Origin: Alkalimonas mucilaginosa
Lineage (GTDB): Bacteria; Pseudomonadota; Gammaproteobacteria; Enterobacterales; Alteromonadaceae
DNA length: 64,000 nucleotides
NCBI RefSeq assembly: GCF_036327005.1
Contig: NZ_JAUGZK010000015.1
Span: forward strand, 21,946 to 85,945
Direction: 5' to 3'
Shown here: piece by piece, positions 35,101-43,761 of the stretch
How the letters are laid out: the number at the start of each line of letters is the position of its first letter
Numbering within the stretch: position 1 is the stretch's first letter
Notes under the pieces: generated by a model
Told to the model about the DNA's origin: nothing
Databases searched by the model: none
What the model saw: the letters and a program-made list of their open reading frames with translations, nothing else
Position numbers and translations under genes: made by a program

Positions 35101-38100
35101 TGCTCTGCCAGTTCAATGGCTTGCTGGTAGCTTTGCCAGGCCGAGGCCTGCTGGGCCAGGGCGGCTTCTTCTGCCTGCAGCAGCCGTACTTTGTGCAAAT
35201 GGTTTTCCGGATTTTGTCTGGCCCAGTTCTCCAGCTTTTCTATACTGTGCTGCAGCTGTGTCTGCCACAGTGTTGCAGTTTCGCGGTCTGTTTGCTTGAG
35301 CAGACGAGCAGCAGTCAGGCCGCGAAAAAAATAAAACTCTGTCTGGTGATACAAAGCCAGGGCTACATCGACCAAGGGCTCGGCTTGCTGCAGGTGAGTC
35401 TGTTCATCACCGGTTGCAAACCACCAGGCTTGCATCAGTTTGATACAGTGATAGCAAAACAACAAAGTGCTATTTTGTGGCTGCTGCAGCTCCTCCAGTT
35501 GCGTGGACTCGGCAAAGGCTTCCCCTTCCAGCAAATGACCACTGCTGGCAGGGCCCTGCAAGGCCAGGGTGAGCTGATGCCAAAGTCTGGTAAAAGCCAG
35601 GTTGTATGGAAACTGCTTTTCTGTCAAAAACTGTATGCTTTGTTCACTTAGTTGCTGCACCTGTGTCAGAGGTTGACCGCTCATCACCCGGTAGAAGCTG
35701 GAGAACAGGGCAGAGTGGGCAGCGTACTCCAGTTGACCATCTTGCAAGCCAAGATGCTGGCTTGCTTCCAGCGCTTGCAATGACTCAGTCAAAGGGGCAT
35801 TCCATGGCAATACAGCAGAGGCGCGCTGAAAGTTGAGCTGGGCACGGTATGTACCACCAAAGTCTGCATCGACTTGCAGTGCCAGATCAGCAAACTCGAG
35901 CGCTTTGCTGTATTGACCGAACAAAGCAATCAGGTTCATCGCATGGCCAAGGTAGCCAAGCGGAGAGGCGTTGCTGTGGCCCTGCGTTAAACTAAGTTTC
36001 ATCAGGTGGTAGCTTACCGTCATGAAATGCAACGGACTGACGATGTATGCGACGGTAAAGAGGATCCCGAGGATTTGCATGCTCTGTAGCTGCACAGGAT
36101 CCTGTACTTTGGCTTGTATGCGCAGGCGCTGAATAGCCGACGCATCGTACAATGAAAGCAGGGTTTCGTACTCCTGCACAATGTTCTGATGAATGTGGAT
36201 CTCCAGACCCACTTCTTGCAGCTGCTGGCAGGCCAGCTCAAAGGCTTCTGACAATTGGTTTTGCGCAAACAGGATCAAAATCTGTTGCTGACAGTTCTGC
36301 ATCCGAAGTACAGGGTCTTCACACAGTTCAACCAGTTGCTGACACCAAACCCAGGCTGCATCATACTGCTGAGTCAGATAGGCACTTTGCGACAGTCCGC
36401 GAAGCACCGCTGGTAGCAGTGGGTGTTGGGGGTGATGATCCTGCAGCAATTGCCAGCTCTGATTGCAGCATTGCAACGCACTGTGGTAGGCATTGCTGCT
36501 GAGCGCTTTTTGGCCTGCCAGTAAGTTTAACTGCGCCAAACGCTCGAAGCTCAGGTGCTCCAGGCTCAGCGGCAGGGCGGCATTGAAGTGTGGCAAATAC
36601 TGCAACACTTCGGCATCTTGCTGCTGTGGAGGAAGCTGGTGGTAGTATTGCAAGGCAATTTGCAGATGCAGCTGTTTGAGAGTTTGTTCATCACTTAGCT
36701 GAAAAGCAGCTTGCTGCAAGCGATCGTGCGCGAAGCGAATACTTTCTATCTGTTGTCCATTGCTGCTGGTAAAAGCAATTAAAATGCCGGTGTTAATGGC
36801 AGCTGCGAGCTGATTTTCTAACTCAGAGACGGAGGTTTGAGCCAGTTGTGCTAACTGACTGAAATGCGCAGTCTCCCCCAGTAAGGCAATCCATTGAAAT
36901 AAGCTCTGGGTCTCGGCAGGGAAGCGATGTAAGCGCTCTGCTGTGATTGCTGCATGGTTGTCGGTGATGTCCAACTGAGCAATGGCTTTGCTATCCCAGT
37001 GCCAGTGTCCGTTCAGATCGCATTGCAGCAAGTCCGTTTGATACAGTTTTTGCATCAGTTGCTTGAGATAAAATGGGTTGCCACTGGTTTTTTGCAGTAA
37101 CAGCTCCGCCAAAATGTTTACTTCGGCCGGGGGTAATTGCAGGGTGTCAGCAACCAATTGCAAGGTAGCCTGGCTGGATAAAGGTTTTAGCGTTAAAGAG
37201 TGCTGTTGCATAGCTCCATGCTGCAATGACTGCAGGGTAAAGTGCAGTGGGTGCTTGTCGGTCACCTCATGATCGCGGTAGCTCAGCAGGAGCAGCAATC
37301 GCAAAGGTCCGGCTGCGCTGGCCAGTTGCTCCAACCAGCGAAGTGTGGCGCGATCAGCCCATTGCATATCATCCAGAAACAGGATCAGGTTATAACCGCG
37401 CTCTGTGACAAGCTGCAACAGCCTTAATGTAAGCCGATCAAAGCGTGCCAGCTGCGTCAGGCTGGTTGCTGAAGTGTCAGCTGTTGCAACAGGTTGCAAC
37501 AATGGTTGCCACTCGGGTACCAGTTCACACAGGAGCTGACCATCTTCTGCTGCCGCTTGTTGCAACTGCTGCCGCCAGTGTTGTAATTCGCTATCAGGCT
37601 CTTGCAATATCACTTCGGCCAGTTGTGCAAAGACGGTCCTTAGAGCAGAAAAAAATCGCTCTTGCAGGTATTGATCGTGCTTGCCCTGCAGGAAAAAGGT
37701 TTGATGCCCTAATGTTTTAGGGTGCAACTGCTCAATCAAACTGGTTTTGCCAGCGCCGGAGTATCCGCGAACAGTAACCAACTGGCCCTGGGCTGTATCT
37801 TTTACCGCATGAAAGGCTTGAAACAAACTCGCTAAATCTTGTTCCCGTTCGTACAGTTGCTCTGGGAAGGGCAGTGCTTGCAGGCCGGAAAATACTGCTG
37901 GAGTGAAGCGCTGGTCATGGTCGGTTGGTTGCTGACAGCGATACAGATCCTCCAGCACTGCATCAATATTTTGATAGCGGCGATTCGGATCTTTTTGCAG
38001 CAGCGCTTGCACGATCAGGCTTAGCCGTACATCGCAATCTGCTTTCAGTTGATGCAAGGGCTGTGGCTCCTTGGCAATATGAGCATGGATAAGCGCCAAA

Positions 38101-38714
38101 GGTTCTTGCTGCTGAAATGGAAACTCATTCGCAATTAAGGCATAAGCCAATACACCAAAAGCGTAGAGATCGGCCCGCTGATCCAACGGGCAATGTACTC
38201 GCCCAGATGCTTCTGGTGCCAGGGTGCGGAGCTTTTGCAGCTCCAGAGCACTAAGGTTTTGAATGGGGTGGACTGCATGCAGGATCGAGGCTTGTGGACA
38301 ACTGAGCAGGCAGGCCTGGTCGAGTGTATCGGACCAGAACAGAGCTTCTGCTTTGAGCTCTGTCAGTATATAGCCAGCCTTGTGGGCCTGTTGCAGTATA
38401 ATAGCCAGGCTTTGTATGGCTATCAGCACCGGTTGCTGGCCTAGCTGGATCTGCTGTTGCACCTGATTAAAGCTGAGTGGGTATGGCGTGGCGGCGATCA
38501 CCTGGTAGTGGTGCATGGCATCGGAAAAGGCAGCGAGGGTTTTGGCATTACTCCAATCTGGGCAAGGCAGTAATGTGTTTAGTTTTTGACCTTCAACTGG
38601 TGTTTGCAGCAGATAAACCTGGCCGAAAGTGGTGTGATTGGCCTGAAAAATGCGATGCGCCAAGCCCAGTGGGGTTAGCTCAATGATAGCACTGAATTCA
38701 GTAAGTTGGTGCAT
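32166..38714 (-). CDS. Giant pseudokinase / AAA ATPase / hybrid histidine kinase (2182 residues)
   Basis: Domains in order are: a protein-kinase fold (about 1-265) that keeps the APE (TLAPEA) and DLYAFGVL motifs but has no HRD or DFG; an AAA-type ATPase (about 285-560; Walker A GYSGAGKTS at 317-325, Walker B LILFLDDM at 443-450); a long helical repeat region (about 600-1280); GAF (about 1290-1430); a coiled coil; a HisKA domain with His1472 in MSHEIRTPI; a HATPase (GGSGLGLSI near 1655); two receiver domains (Asp1762 and Asp1903); and an HPt domain (His2046 in MHSLKAA). This is the trifunctional Ser/Thr-kinase/ATPase/histidine-kinase architecture. A REC-GGDEF gene follows after 19 bases as probable output. 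The input signal is unknown. Confidence 0.92.
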   Translation of the reverse strand: MHQLTEFSAIIELTPLGLAHRIFQANHTTFGQVYLLQTPVEGQKLNTLLPCPDWSNAKTLAAFSDAMHHYQVIAATPYPLSFNQVQQQIQLGQQPVLIAIQSLAIILQQAHKAGYILTELKAEALFWSDTLDQACLLSCPQASILHAVHPIQNLSALELQKLRTLAPEASGRVHCPLDQRADLYAFGVLAYALIANEFPFQQQEPLALIHAHIAKEPQPLHQLKADCDVRLSLIVQALLQKDPNRRYQNIDAVLEDLYRCQQPTDHDQRFTPAVFSGLQALPFPEQLYEREQDLASLFQAFHAVKDTAQGQLVTVRGYSGAGKTSLIEQLHPKTLGHQTFFLQGKHDQYLQERFFSALRTVFAQLAEVILQEPDSELQHWRQQLQQAAAEDGQLLCELVPEWQPLLQPVATADTSATSLTQLARFDRLTLRLLQLVTERGYNLILFLDDMQWADRATLRWLEQLASAAGPLRLLLLLSYRDHEVTDKHPLHFTLQSLQHGAMQQHSLTLKPLSSQATLQLVADTLQLPPAEVNILAELLLQKTSGNPFYLKQLMQKLYQTDLLQCDLNGHWHWDSKAIAQLDITDNHAAITAERLHRFPAETQSLFQWIALLGETAHFSQLAQLAQTSVSELENQLAAAINTGILIAFTSSNGQQIESIRFAHDRLQQAAFQLSDEQTLKQLHLQIALQYYHQLPPQQQDAEVLQYLPHFNAALPLSLEHLSFERLAQLNLLAGQKALSSNAYHSALQCCNQSWQLLQDHHPQHPLLPAVLRGLSQSAYLTQQYDAAWVWCQQLVELCEDPVLRMQNCQQQILILFAQNQLSEAFELACQQLQEVGLEIHIHQNIVQEYETLLSLYDASAIQRLRIQAKVQDPVQLQSMQILGILFTVAYIVSPLHFMTVSYHLMKLSLTQGHSNASPLGYLGHAMNLIALFGQYSKALEFADLALQVDADFGGTYRAQLNFQRASAVLPWNAPLTESLQALEASQHLGLQDGQLEYAAHSALFSSFYRVMSGQPLTQVQQLSEQSIQFLTEKQFPYNLAFTRLWHQLTLALQGPASSGHLLEGEAFAESTQLEELQQPQNSTLLFCYHCIKLMQAWWFATGDEQTHLQQAEPLVDVALALYHQTEFYFFRGLTAARLLKQTDRETATLWQTQLQHSIEKLENWARQNPENHLHKVRLLQAEEAALAQQASAWQSYQQAIELAEQHGFTQHAGLAHELAADYWQSMQQHSFALEHRARAWRAYQQWQAFAKTEHLLLKFPELRQHPLLQASQAAAIDQQLDLASVLKAAEALTGRVDLHAYLQRMLLLMVENAGADHGCLLLLSEQQLEMQATTMDGPPALPQKLLNLVQRSMKSRLLNDTSQTTFFHDVKQPPCAVLCLPIVVNATFRGLVYLQHQHLVGAFQQERVQVLQLLANQTAILFENTRLSQQLLEANKNLEQKVVNRTRELADAKIKAEAATEAKSAFLARMSHEIRTPINAVIGLSRLATKHGPEPELLDTLGKIRSSGEMLLSLVNDILDFSKIEAGKLRLENTRFALSPVVQQAINMTALKAHSKGLELVSDLSSDLPHEFNGDPLRLQQLLVNLLNNAIKFTESGSVCLMLHGTPLSQQRFKLHGSVTDTGIGMTEQQQSKLFQSFNQADESITRKYGGSGLGLSICKQLCELMAGEIWLESEAGYGTTFYFTIELNLPAQGYEHQRKRLATRQLKALVVDDMALTRMVLLKQLDELGVQAEQCSNGLDAIERVDKAASRGEDYDFILMDWRMPGMDGIETSRSIQHKLGARSPRILMVSAYDKAAAKACLQDVRIDLFLEKPVNYSMLLDALSPLLFTNQIDNVSRIPPEPTPVPDLTGKRLLLVEDHPINQQVALGFIQETSAQIDCAENGLVALQLLQRNSYDLVLMDIQMPEMDGLTASRHIRTKLGLTELPILAMTAHALPEDIERSQAAGMNAHLTKPIAPELLYQKLQQLLQATLKPASHTSTDSAMLYQKPSALLDETRARVNLGSQAAIYPSLLHIFYHEHKTLPDKLRHQLQSHDTEALRRSMHSLKAAAAYIGAFSLADACNQLEAKLQSDEVDTSSIEEVLALLQPLLDSLQQQVSQTNLPAEKSLDRSQLRAELQRLEPLLLQSDFAAEQLLAQLCAQTKDSEFAAKIEQLNHTVADVEFEQAHRLLQALLQQLPPA

Positions 38715-38818
38715 TGCAGCTTTACCTCAGACTTCAACAAATTCAAGCTTAGACGCATTGCACGCAACAATAAAGCTTCGACAGCCAGCTGCAATTGATC
38801 CAGCAGATTCCAATTGAG

Positions 38819-38876
38819 TTGTTAACAATACTCCGATAGTATTTCATGCAATCATCAAGTACCAGTTGTCTGGTAC
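38819..38876. promoter_or_regulatory. Cluster of inverted repeats in the kinase / TonB-receptor divergent region
   Basis: Three palindromes lie within 58 bases of the 214-base gap: TTGTTAACAA (38819-38828), AATACT-CCGAT-AGTATT (38827-38843) and GTACCAG-TTGT-CTGGTAC (38859-38876). They may be operators or a leader hairpin of the receptor gene. No clear promoter hexamers were chosen. Confidence 0.4.
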
Positions 38877-38928
38877 GAAAAATTTTGCGTGTAGGGTGTG
38901 CAAGGATGCTCTGGCACAGGATAAGTAT

Positions 38929-41166
38929 ATGGCCCGTGGTGTTTCTGGCATTTCCATCAGCGTTGCTCTGGTTCTTGCTGTCCCTTCTTGCAGTGCATTT
39001 GCCTCCATAGAGAAGCAAGGGGGGGATGTCGATGCGCTTGAGCGCATTGAAGTGTTTGCTCAGCGTCGCTTGCAGGATCTGCATGATGTTTCGGTAGCGG
39101 TGACTGTGCTTGATGGCGAGTATTTGCAGCAACGCCAGATCAAAGATGCGGTTGAGCTTGCAGCATTGGTACCGAACTTTATGGCCAGCCAGGCCGCCGC
39201 AGAGGGCACCACGCCTGCATTTACTTTGCGGGGGGTGGGCATGTTTGATTACAACACCTCCACTGTGTCACCTATTGCTATCTACAGCGATGAGGTGGTC
39301 AGTGGCGGTGCTAATTTCATGACCGGTCAGCTGTTTGATCTGGAGCGGGTGGAGGTGTTGCGTGGCCCTCAAGGTACCCTGTTTGGCCGTAATACTACCG
39401 GAGGTGCTGTGCTGTTGCGATCACGCCTGCCAGAGCATGAGTTCTCCGGTTATATTCGTGCCAGTGCGGCCGAGCAGCAAAGTTACCGTGTGCAGGGGGC
39501 GGTCAATGCCCCTGTAAGTGAGAAGACAGCAGCCCGTTTTGCTTTTAATTGGCAGGATTACCAATACAGCATGACCAATCTGTTTCCCGGCGCCGATGGC
39601 GGTGGGATGGAGCAGGCTAGCTTCCGTTTACTGCTAAGCAGTGAGTGGCAAGGCTGGTCGTTGCTGTGGCGCTTGCATTCCGAGCATTGGTCCGGTCAGC
39701 CCAAGCCGGTCTACAGTGCCGGCATTTTCCGTGATCTGGCCAGCGGGGAGCGCTGCAGTCCGGCCGAAGTGGGCAGCCGCGACTGTGTGGATAATTTTGG
39801 CTTTTCGGTGCCCAGTGATGATTATTGGACTACTAGTGCCAATACTGGGTACAAGCGCAATCGCACTGACAGCTGGGGCAGCAGTTTGCAGTTGGAGCGG
39901 GCTGTATCGGATAGCGTCAGTATGAAGTCGATCACGGCTTACAAAAGCTTTAACCGTTTTCACTCCTGGGATGCTGATGGGCCGGGTCAGTTTATTGAAG
40001 GGGTACTGGCTTCGGATAATGAATTTTTCAGTCAGGAAGTTACCTGGTACTGGCAGCAAGCAGAGCGTTTCTGGACTGTGGGTTTGTTTTACCTGAATGA
40101 GCGGCTGGTGCAAAACAATGAGCTGGATTTATTCCGTGATTTCAGGGCAGTACCAGAGCTTTCAGCGGTACCTGCCACTTTCATTTATCGTAACCGTTTG
40201 CGCAATGAAGCCATGGCCGCTTATGCCCAGGTAGAGCAGCAACTTTCCAGCACCTGGCAGCTCACTGCTGGGGTGCGTTTGACCGATGAGCAAACCCGCT
40301 ATCATGCCAATGCCGATTTGGATACTGTGGCGTTCTACCTGGATGATTTTTGGGATCTGTCCGGTAAAGTCTCGGATACCGAGTGGACCGCAAAGTTTGC
40401 TTTGATCCAGCGGTTAAACCCTCGGCATAGTCTGTATTACAGTTATTCGCGTGGCTACAAAAGCGGGGGATACAATGCTGGCTTTTCGTCCAGCCAGCAA
40501 GAGGCTGCCGACTCAGCCTACGATCCAGAGTACCTGCACGCCTGGGAGCTTGGCAGTCGCTGGCGCTCAGCGGATGCTAACTTTTTCTGGGACTTTGCAC
40601 TGTTTTACTACGATTATCGTGATCAGCAAAGCTTCGTTAATATCAGCAGTGGGGCTGCTCCTTATCATGTGTTGAAAAATGCCGGTGATGGTCGTATTGC
40701 CGGCCTTGAGTCCGATTGGCGGTACCGGCCAGCTGCCGGTACCGAGCTACAGCTTAGTGTCGGCTACATTCCTCTGGCAAAACTTGGTGAGTACCGACAG
40801 GGTGCTATTTTTGTGGCTGATACCCGCTTGCCCTTTACCCCGAAATGGACCATTGGAGCCAGTATCGAACAGCATCAGGTGGTGGCGCAGCAAGCGCTGA
40901 GCTGGCAGTTGGGGGTTCGTTATCAGTCGGCTATTTATTTTGATCAATACCAAGATCCCTATGCCCGTCAGGATGGTTATGCCCTTTGGCACGGCCGACT
41001 GGGCTGGCAGATCAACGCAGATTTGGAGCTGGCATTGTGGGGGAAAAACCTGTTTAATCAAAAATATGCAGAGCTGAAGTTTGACTCTGTGGCAGCGTTG
41101 GGGGCCTACACGCAGCTGCGTGGTGAAGCAAGGCAGCTTGGCCTTGAGCTAAGTTACCAGTTCTAA
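38929..41166 (+). CDS. TonB-dependent outer-membrane receptor
   Basis: This 745-residue outer-membrane transporter imports a substrate using TonB energy. A signal peptide (VALVLAVPSCSAFA) is followed by a plug domain (VSVAVTVLDGEYL, RVEVLRGPQGTLFGRNTTGG) and a 22-strand-type barrel ending in the outer-membrane signature LELSYQF with terminal Phe. The ATG at 38929 has AGGAT seven bases upstream and starts a good signal peptide; the frame is open to 38866. The substrate cannot be told: no transport partner genes are adjacent, and the only neighbour is the divergent hybrid kinase. Confidence 0.9.
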   Translation: MARGVSGISISVALVLAVPSCSAFASIEKQGGDVDALERIEVFAQRRLQDLHDVSVAVTVLDGEYLQQRQIKDAVELAALVPNFMASQAAAEGTTPAFTLRGVGMFDYNTSTVSPIAIYSDEVVSGGANFMTGQLFDLERVEVLRGPQGTLFGRNTTGGAVLLRSRLPEHEFSGYIRASAAEQQSYRVQGAVNAPVSEKTAARFAFNWQDYQYSMTNLFPGADGGGMEQASFRLLLSSEWQGWSLLWRLHSEHWSGQPKPVYSAGIFRDLASGERCSPAEVGSRDCVDNFGFSVPSDDYWTTSANTGYKRNRTDSWGSSLQLERAVSDSVSMKSITAYKSFNRFHSWDADGPGQFIEGVLASDNEFFSQEVTWYWQQAERFWTVGLFYLNERLVQNNELDLFRDFRAVPELSAVPATFIYRNRLRNEAMAAYAQVEQQLSSTWQLTAGVRLTDEQTRYHANADLDTVAFYLDDFWDLSGKVSDTEWTAKFALIQRLNPRHSLYYSYSRGYKSGGYNAGFSSSQQEAADSAYDPEYLHAWELGSRWRSADANFFWDFALFYYDYRDQQSFVNISSGAAPYHVLKNAGDGRIAGLESDWRYRPAAGTELQLSVGYIPLAKLGEYRQGAIFVADTRLPFTPKWTIGASIEQHQVVAQQALSWQLGVRYQSAIYFDQYQDPYARQDGYALWHGRLGWQINADLELALWGKNLFNQKYAELKFDSVAALGAYTQLRGEARQLGLELSYQF

Positions 41167-41180
41167 GAGCACTGCAACAA

Positions 41181-41843
41181 TCAACGCGATAGTGACTGCA
41201 ATTCGCCCAGCGTCATGCTGCTACTATGCTGACGGATTTGGCTTAGCAGCAGCTGGGCACAGGCAAAAGCATCGGCCAGCGCATGATGCTGAGGCGCCTT
41301 GGGTAACTTGTGGCGTTCGAGGCAACTGCTAAGGCGCAGCATATCACGGGTTAATACCTTGCCTTTGTTGTGCAGCCGCTGCCATTCAATCTTTAGCGTA
41401 TCAATGGCTTTAAATTTAGGACTGCGGCCAAAGCAGCGCTCACAGGCCATGGTTAAGAAGGCCAGATCCATTTGGGCATGGTGCGCTACCAGCACATAGC
41501 CCGGGTAAGTTTGCAGCAGCAACGCCATGAGCTCACACAGTTCTATACCTGTTGTTAACTGATGGTCGTGCACACCGTGGATCACGGCGCTTTGGCCAAC
41601 GCCTACCGGTGACTTCACCAGATAATGGGCGCTGTCGCCCAGCATGATTTCCTGACGGCGGATCGGTACCCAGCCGGCACTAATGATGTGATCTTTTTTT
41701 GCATCCAGTCCGGTTAATTCCAAATCCAGTACCAGAAAATTGACGTCAGACAGAGCCGTTTTCGGCGAGGGCTGGGCGGCATGCTCATAGCTGCGGACAA
41801 TTTCATTGATGGGTAACGGAGGATTTTTAAACCAGCCAAACAT
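41181..41843 (-). CDS. DEDDh 3'-5' exonuclease (DnaQ/PolC epsilon-like)
   Basis: This 220-residue exonuclease has the DEDDh motifs: LDLELTG (Exo I), HHAQMDLAF (Exo II) and HHALADAFAC (Exo III). It resembles the epsilon-like exonucleases that accompany CBS/DUF294 proteins in many marine gammaproteobacteria. The ATG at 41843 is preferred over a TTG at 41861. It begins two bases after the stop of the CBS/DUF294 gene, so the two form an operon. Its role in this cluster is not established; it is unlikely to be the replicative proofreading subunit. Confidence 0.85.
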   Translation of the reverse strand: MFGWFKNPPLPINEIVRSYEHAAQPSPKTALSDVNFLVLDLELTGLDAKKDHIISAGWVPIRRQEIMLGDSAHYLVKSPVGVGQSAVIHGVHDHQLTTGIELCELMALLLQTYPGYVLVAHHAQMDLAFLTMACERCFGRSPKFKAIDTLKIEWQRLHNKGKVLTRDMLRLSSCLERHKLPKAPQHHALADAFACAQLLLSQIRQHSSSMTLGELQSLSR

Positions 41844-41845
41844 AA

Positions 41846-43669
41846 TCAAAGCTCCCGGCAAAAACGATATTTCATCTGACTTTGTGTTTGATTGATTACC
41901 TCAAACACATCTTTAAGCTGATGACGTTGCAGGCCCGATAACACCGCAGGATCCAGTAAGTTAGATGCTTCATGGCCCTGAGCCACATCGTGCTGATGTT
42001 TGTCCCAGCGCAGTTGGGCCAGCACATCAAAAGCATCCAGTAGATTCTGGCTGTCTTTGGCATCCATCACTTTTTGCTGTGCTAATTGGATCAAGCGTTG
42101 ACGGGTATTGATGGCGCTAATACCCTTACTTAAACTATAAATACGTGCCATATCGGTGATAAGAATTAAACCGCGCTTTTTTAAATCCAGGCCTTTTTTC
42201 TGCTTGCCATCCCGCTCCAGCGTAAAGGTTTTGAAAAAGCCGAGCGGTGGTTTGCCTTTCAGGGCGTTGTGGCTTAAATGGTACAGAAATACAGCTTTGT
42301 CGGTGGTGCGTGCCAGTATGTCCTGCTGCAGAGCATTAAACAGGCTTTTGCTGCCATAAATAGGCCGCAAGTCGAAGAAAATGCTCGATTTAAGCAAGGC
42401 TTCCTGGGTCGGTGTCTGGATCCAGCGGGCGAATTGATTTGACCAGCCTTTTAAACTAAGACGCAGCTCAGGATTACTGGCCATAATATTGCCCGGACAA
42501 TAGACGATACCGCATTCGTTCAGACCATCACAGACGATTTTTGCCAGTTGCTCAAAATACATCGCGATCTCGCCTTCCGGTTCTTTTTCCAGCAAGAGGG
42601 CATTGTCCTGATCGGCGTTTAAGCCTTGCTCCATCCGGGCCTGGGAACCAAAACCAAGCCAGGTAAAGACGCAAGGCGGAGCACCAAGCTGCTTGATTGC
42701 CAGTTTAATCCAGCTTTGGGTAAGAGCATCCGTGACTGTCGTCAGCACATGGCTGGCCTCGTGCGCTGGAACTTGCTGGGCACTAAGGCTTTGGCTGAGA
42801 TGCAAAATCTGGCTGGCACACTGCAAAATACCTTCTTCAGTGTGTTGGCGATGGATCTCACCTATCAGATACACCGGGTGATCCTGCTGCGCCCGAATAA
42901 CATCGGTGGCAGTAATCATGCCAAAAAGCTGCTCATCTTTTAGTACGGGTAAATGGTGAATATTGTGCTGGCTCATCAACTGCACCGCTTCAAACAAATA
43001 GGCGTGCAAATCGATGGTGTGGGGTTGGCTGGTCATCACGTCGCTGACCGGGCTATCGGCCGGCAATGCTTCAGCCACCACCCGGCTGCGTAAGTCCCGA
43101 TCGGTAATAATGCCAACCAGTTTGTTGTTTCGCTCCACCAGTAAGGATGAGACCCGTTGTTCGGTCATTTGTGCTGCAGCCTGCTGCACGGTTGCATCCG
43201 GAGGAATACTGACTTTGCGGGCTTTGGCAACATCGCTGATTTTTAAGGTAAAGCGATTGGTTGATTGGGATTTGTATTGATGCAAGCGTCGACCAAACAG
43301 CCGCTGAAAAAATAACTCAATGTTTTTGAACTGATAGCGGATATGCTGAAAGCCTTCGGCGGTCAGCCAATACACCAGCCCGTCTTCATCGCATAGCAGG
43401 GTATCCTGATCATGCAAATCAGTCAGCAATTGCTGATAGCCATAGAAGTCACCGCTTTGCAGCTTGGTCAACAGTTGTTGCTGATCACTGTACAATGAAA
43501 ACACACCGGTGCGGACTATCATCAAGCGGTTGCTGTCGGTATTGACCTCTTCACCCGCCCGGAAGTAATACACCGACATTTGCCGTGCCAGCGCCTGCAA
43601 TTGCTCAGCATCCAACTGATCAAAAGGAGTGGTTTCCGCCAGGAACTTGGTGACCTCTGTGACTTCCAT
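41846..43669 (-). CDS. cNMP-binding/CBS/DUF294 nucleotidyltransferase-like protein
   Basis: This 607-residue cytoplasmic protein combines a cyclic-nucleotide-binding-like N-terminal domain (about 1-135), two CBS domains (about 150-275: VSSLLVERNNKLVGIITDRD and HLPVLKDEQLFGMITATD), and a DUF294 nucleotidyltransferase-like domain with its C-terminal extension (WLGFGSQARMEQGLNADQDN carries the GS and paired Asp). It may sense adenylate or cyclic nucleotides and modify a protein. It heads an operon with the exonuclease. A CGACTTTAGTCG palindrome lies about 65 bases upstream. Confidence 0.88.
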   Translation of the reverse strand: MEVTEVTKFLAETTPFDQLDAEQLQALARQMSVYYFRAGEEVNTDSNRLMIVRTGVFSLYSDQQQLLTKLQSGDFYGYQQLLTDLHDQDTLLCDEDGLVYWLTAEGFQHIRYQFKNIELFFQRLFGRRLHQYKSQSTNRFTLKISDVAKARKVSIPPDATVQQAAAQMTEQRVSSLLVERNNKLVGIITDRDLRSRVVAEALPADSPVSDVMTSQPHTIDLHAYLFEAVQLMSQHNIHHLPVLKDEQLFGMITATDVIRAQQDHPVYLIGEIHRQHTEEGILQCASQILHLSQSLSAQQVPAHEASHVLTTVTDALTQSWIKLAIKQLGAPPCVFTWLGFGSQARMEQGLNADQDNALLLEKEPEGEIAMYFEQLAKIVCDGLNECGIVYCPGNIMASNPELRLSLKGWSNQFARWIQTPTQEALLKSSIFFDLRPIYGSKSLFNALQQDILARTTDKAVFLYHLSHNALKGKPPLGFFKTFTLERDGKQKKGLDLKKRGLILITDMARIYSLSKGISAINTRQRLIQLAQQKVMDAKDSQNLLDAFDVLAQLRWDKHQHDVAQGHEASNLLDPAVLSGLQRHQLKDVFEVINQTQSQMKYRFCREL

Positions 43670-43732
43670 CGTGTGCCTGCAATGACTTCTATCCGTTTAC
43701 TAATCTAGCAACAGTAAGGCCAGGATACCAGA

Positions 43733-43744
43733 CGACTTTAGTCG
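43733..43744. promoter_or_regulatory. Palindrome CGACTTTAGTCG, site A
   Basis: This perfect palindrome lies about 65 bases upstream of the CBS/DUF294 start. The same 14 bases (with AA after it) recur at 46471 between the symporter operon and the CrbS-like kinase gene. It is a candidate operator for a shared regulator, possibly a CrbR-type response regulator. Confidence 0.6.
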
Positions 43745-43761
43745 AACCATGCTCGAAAAAA

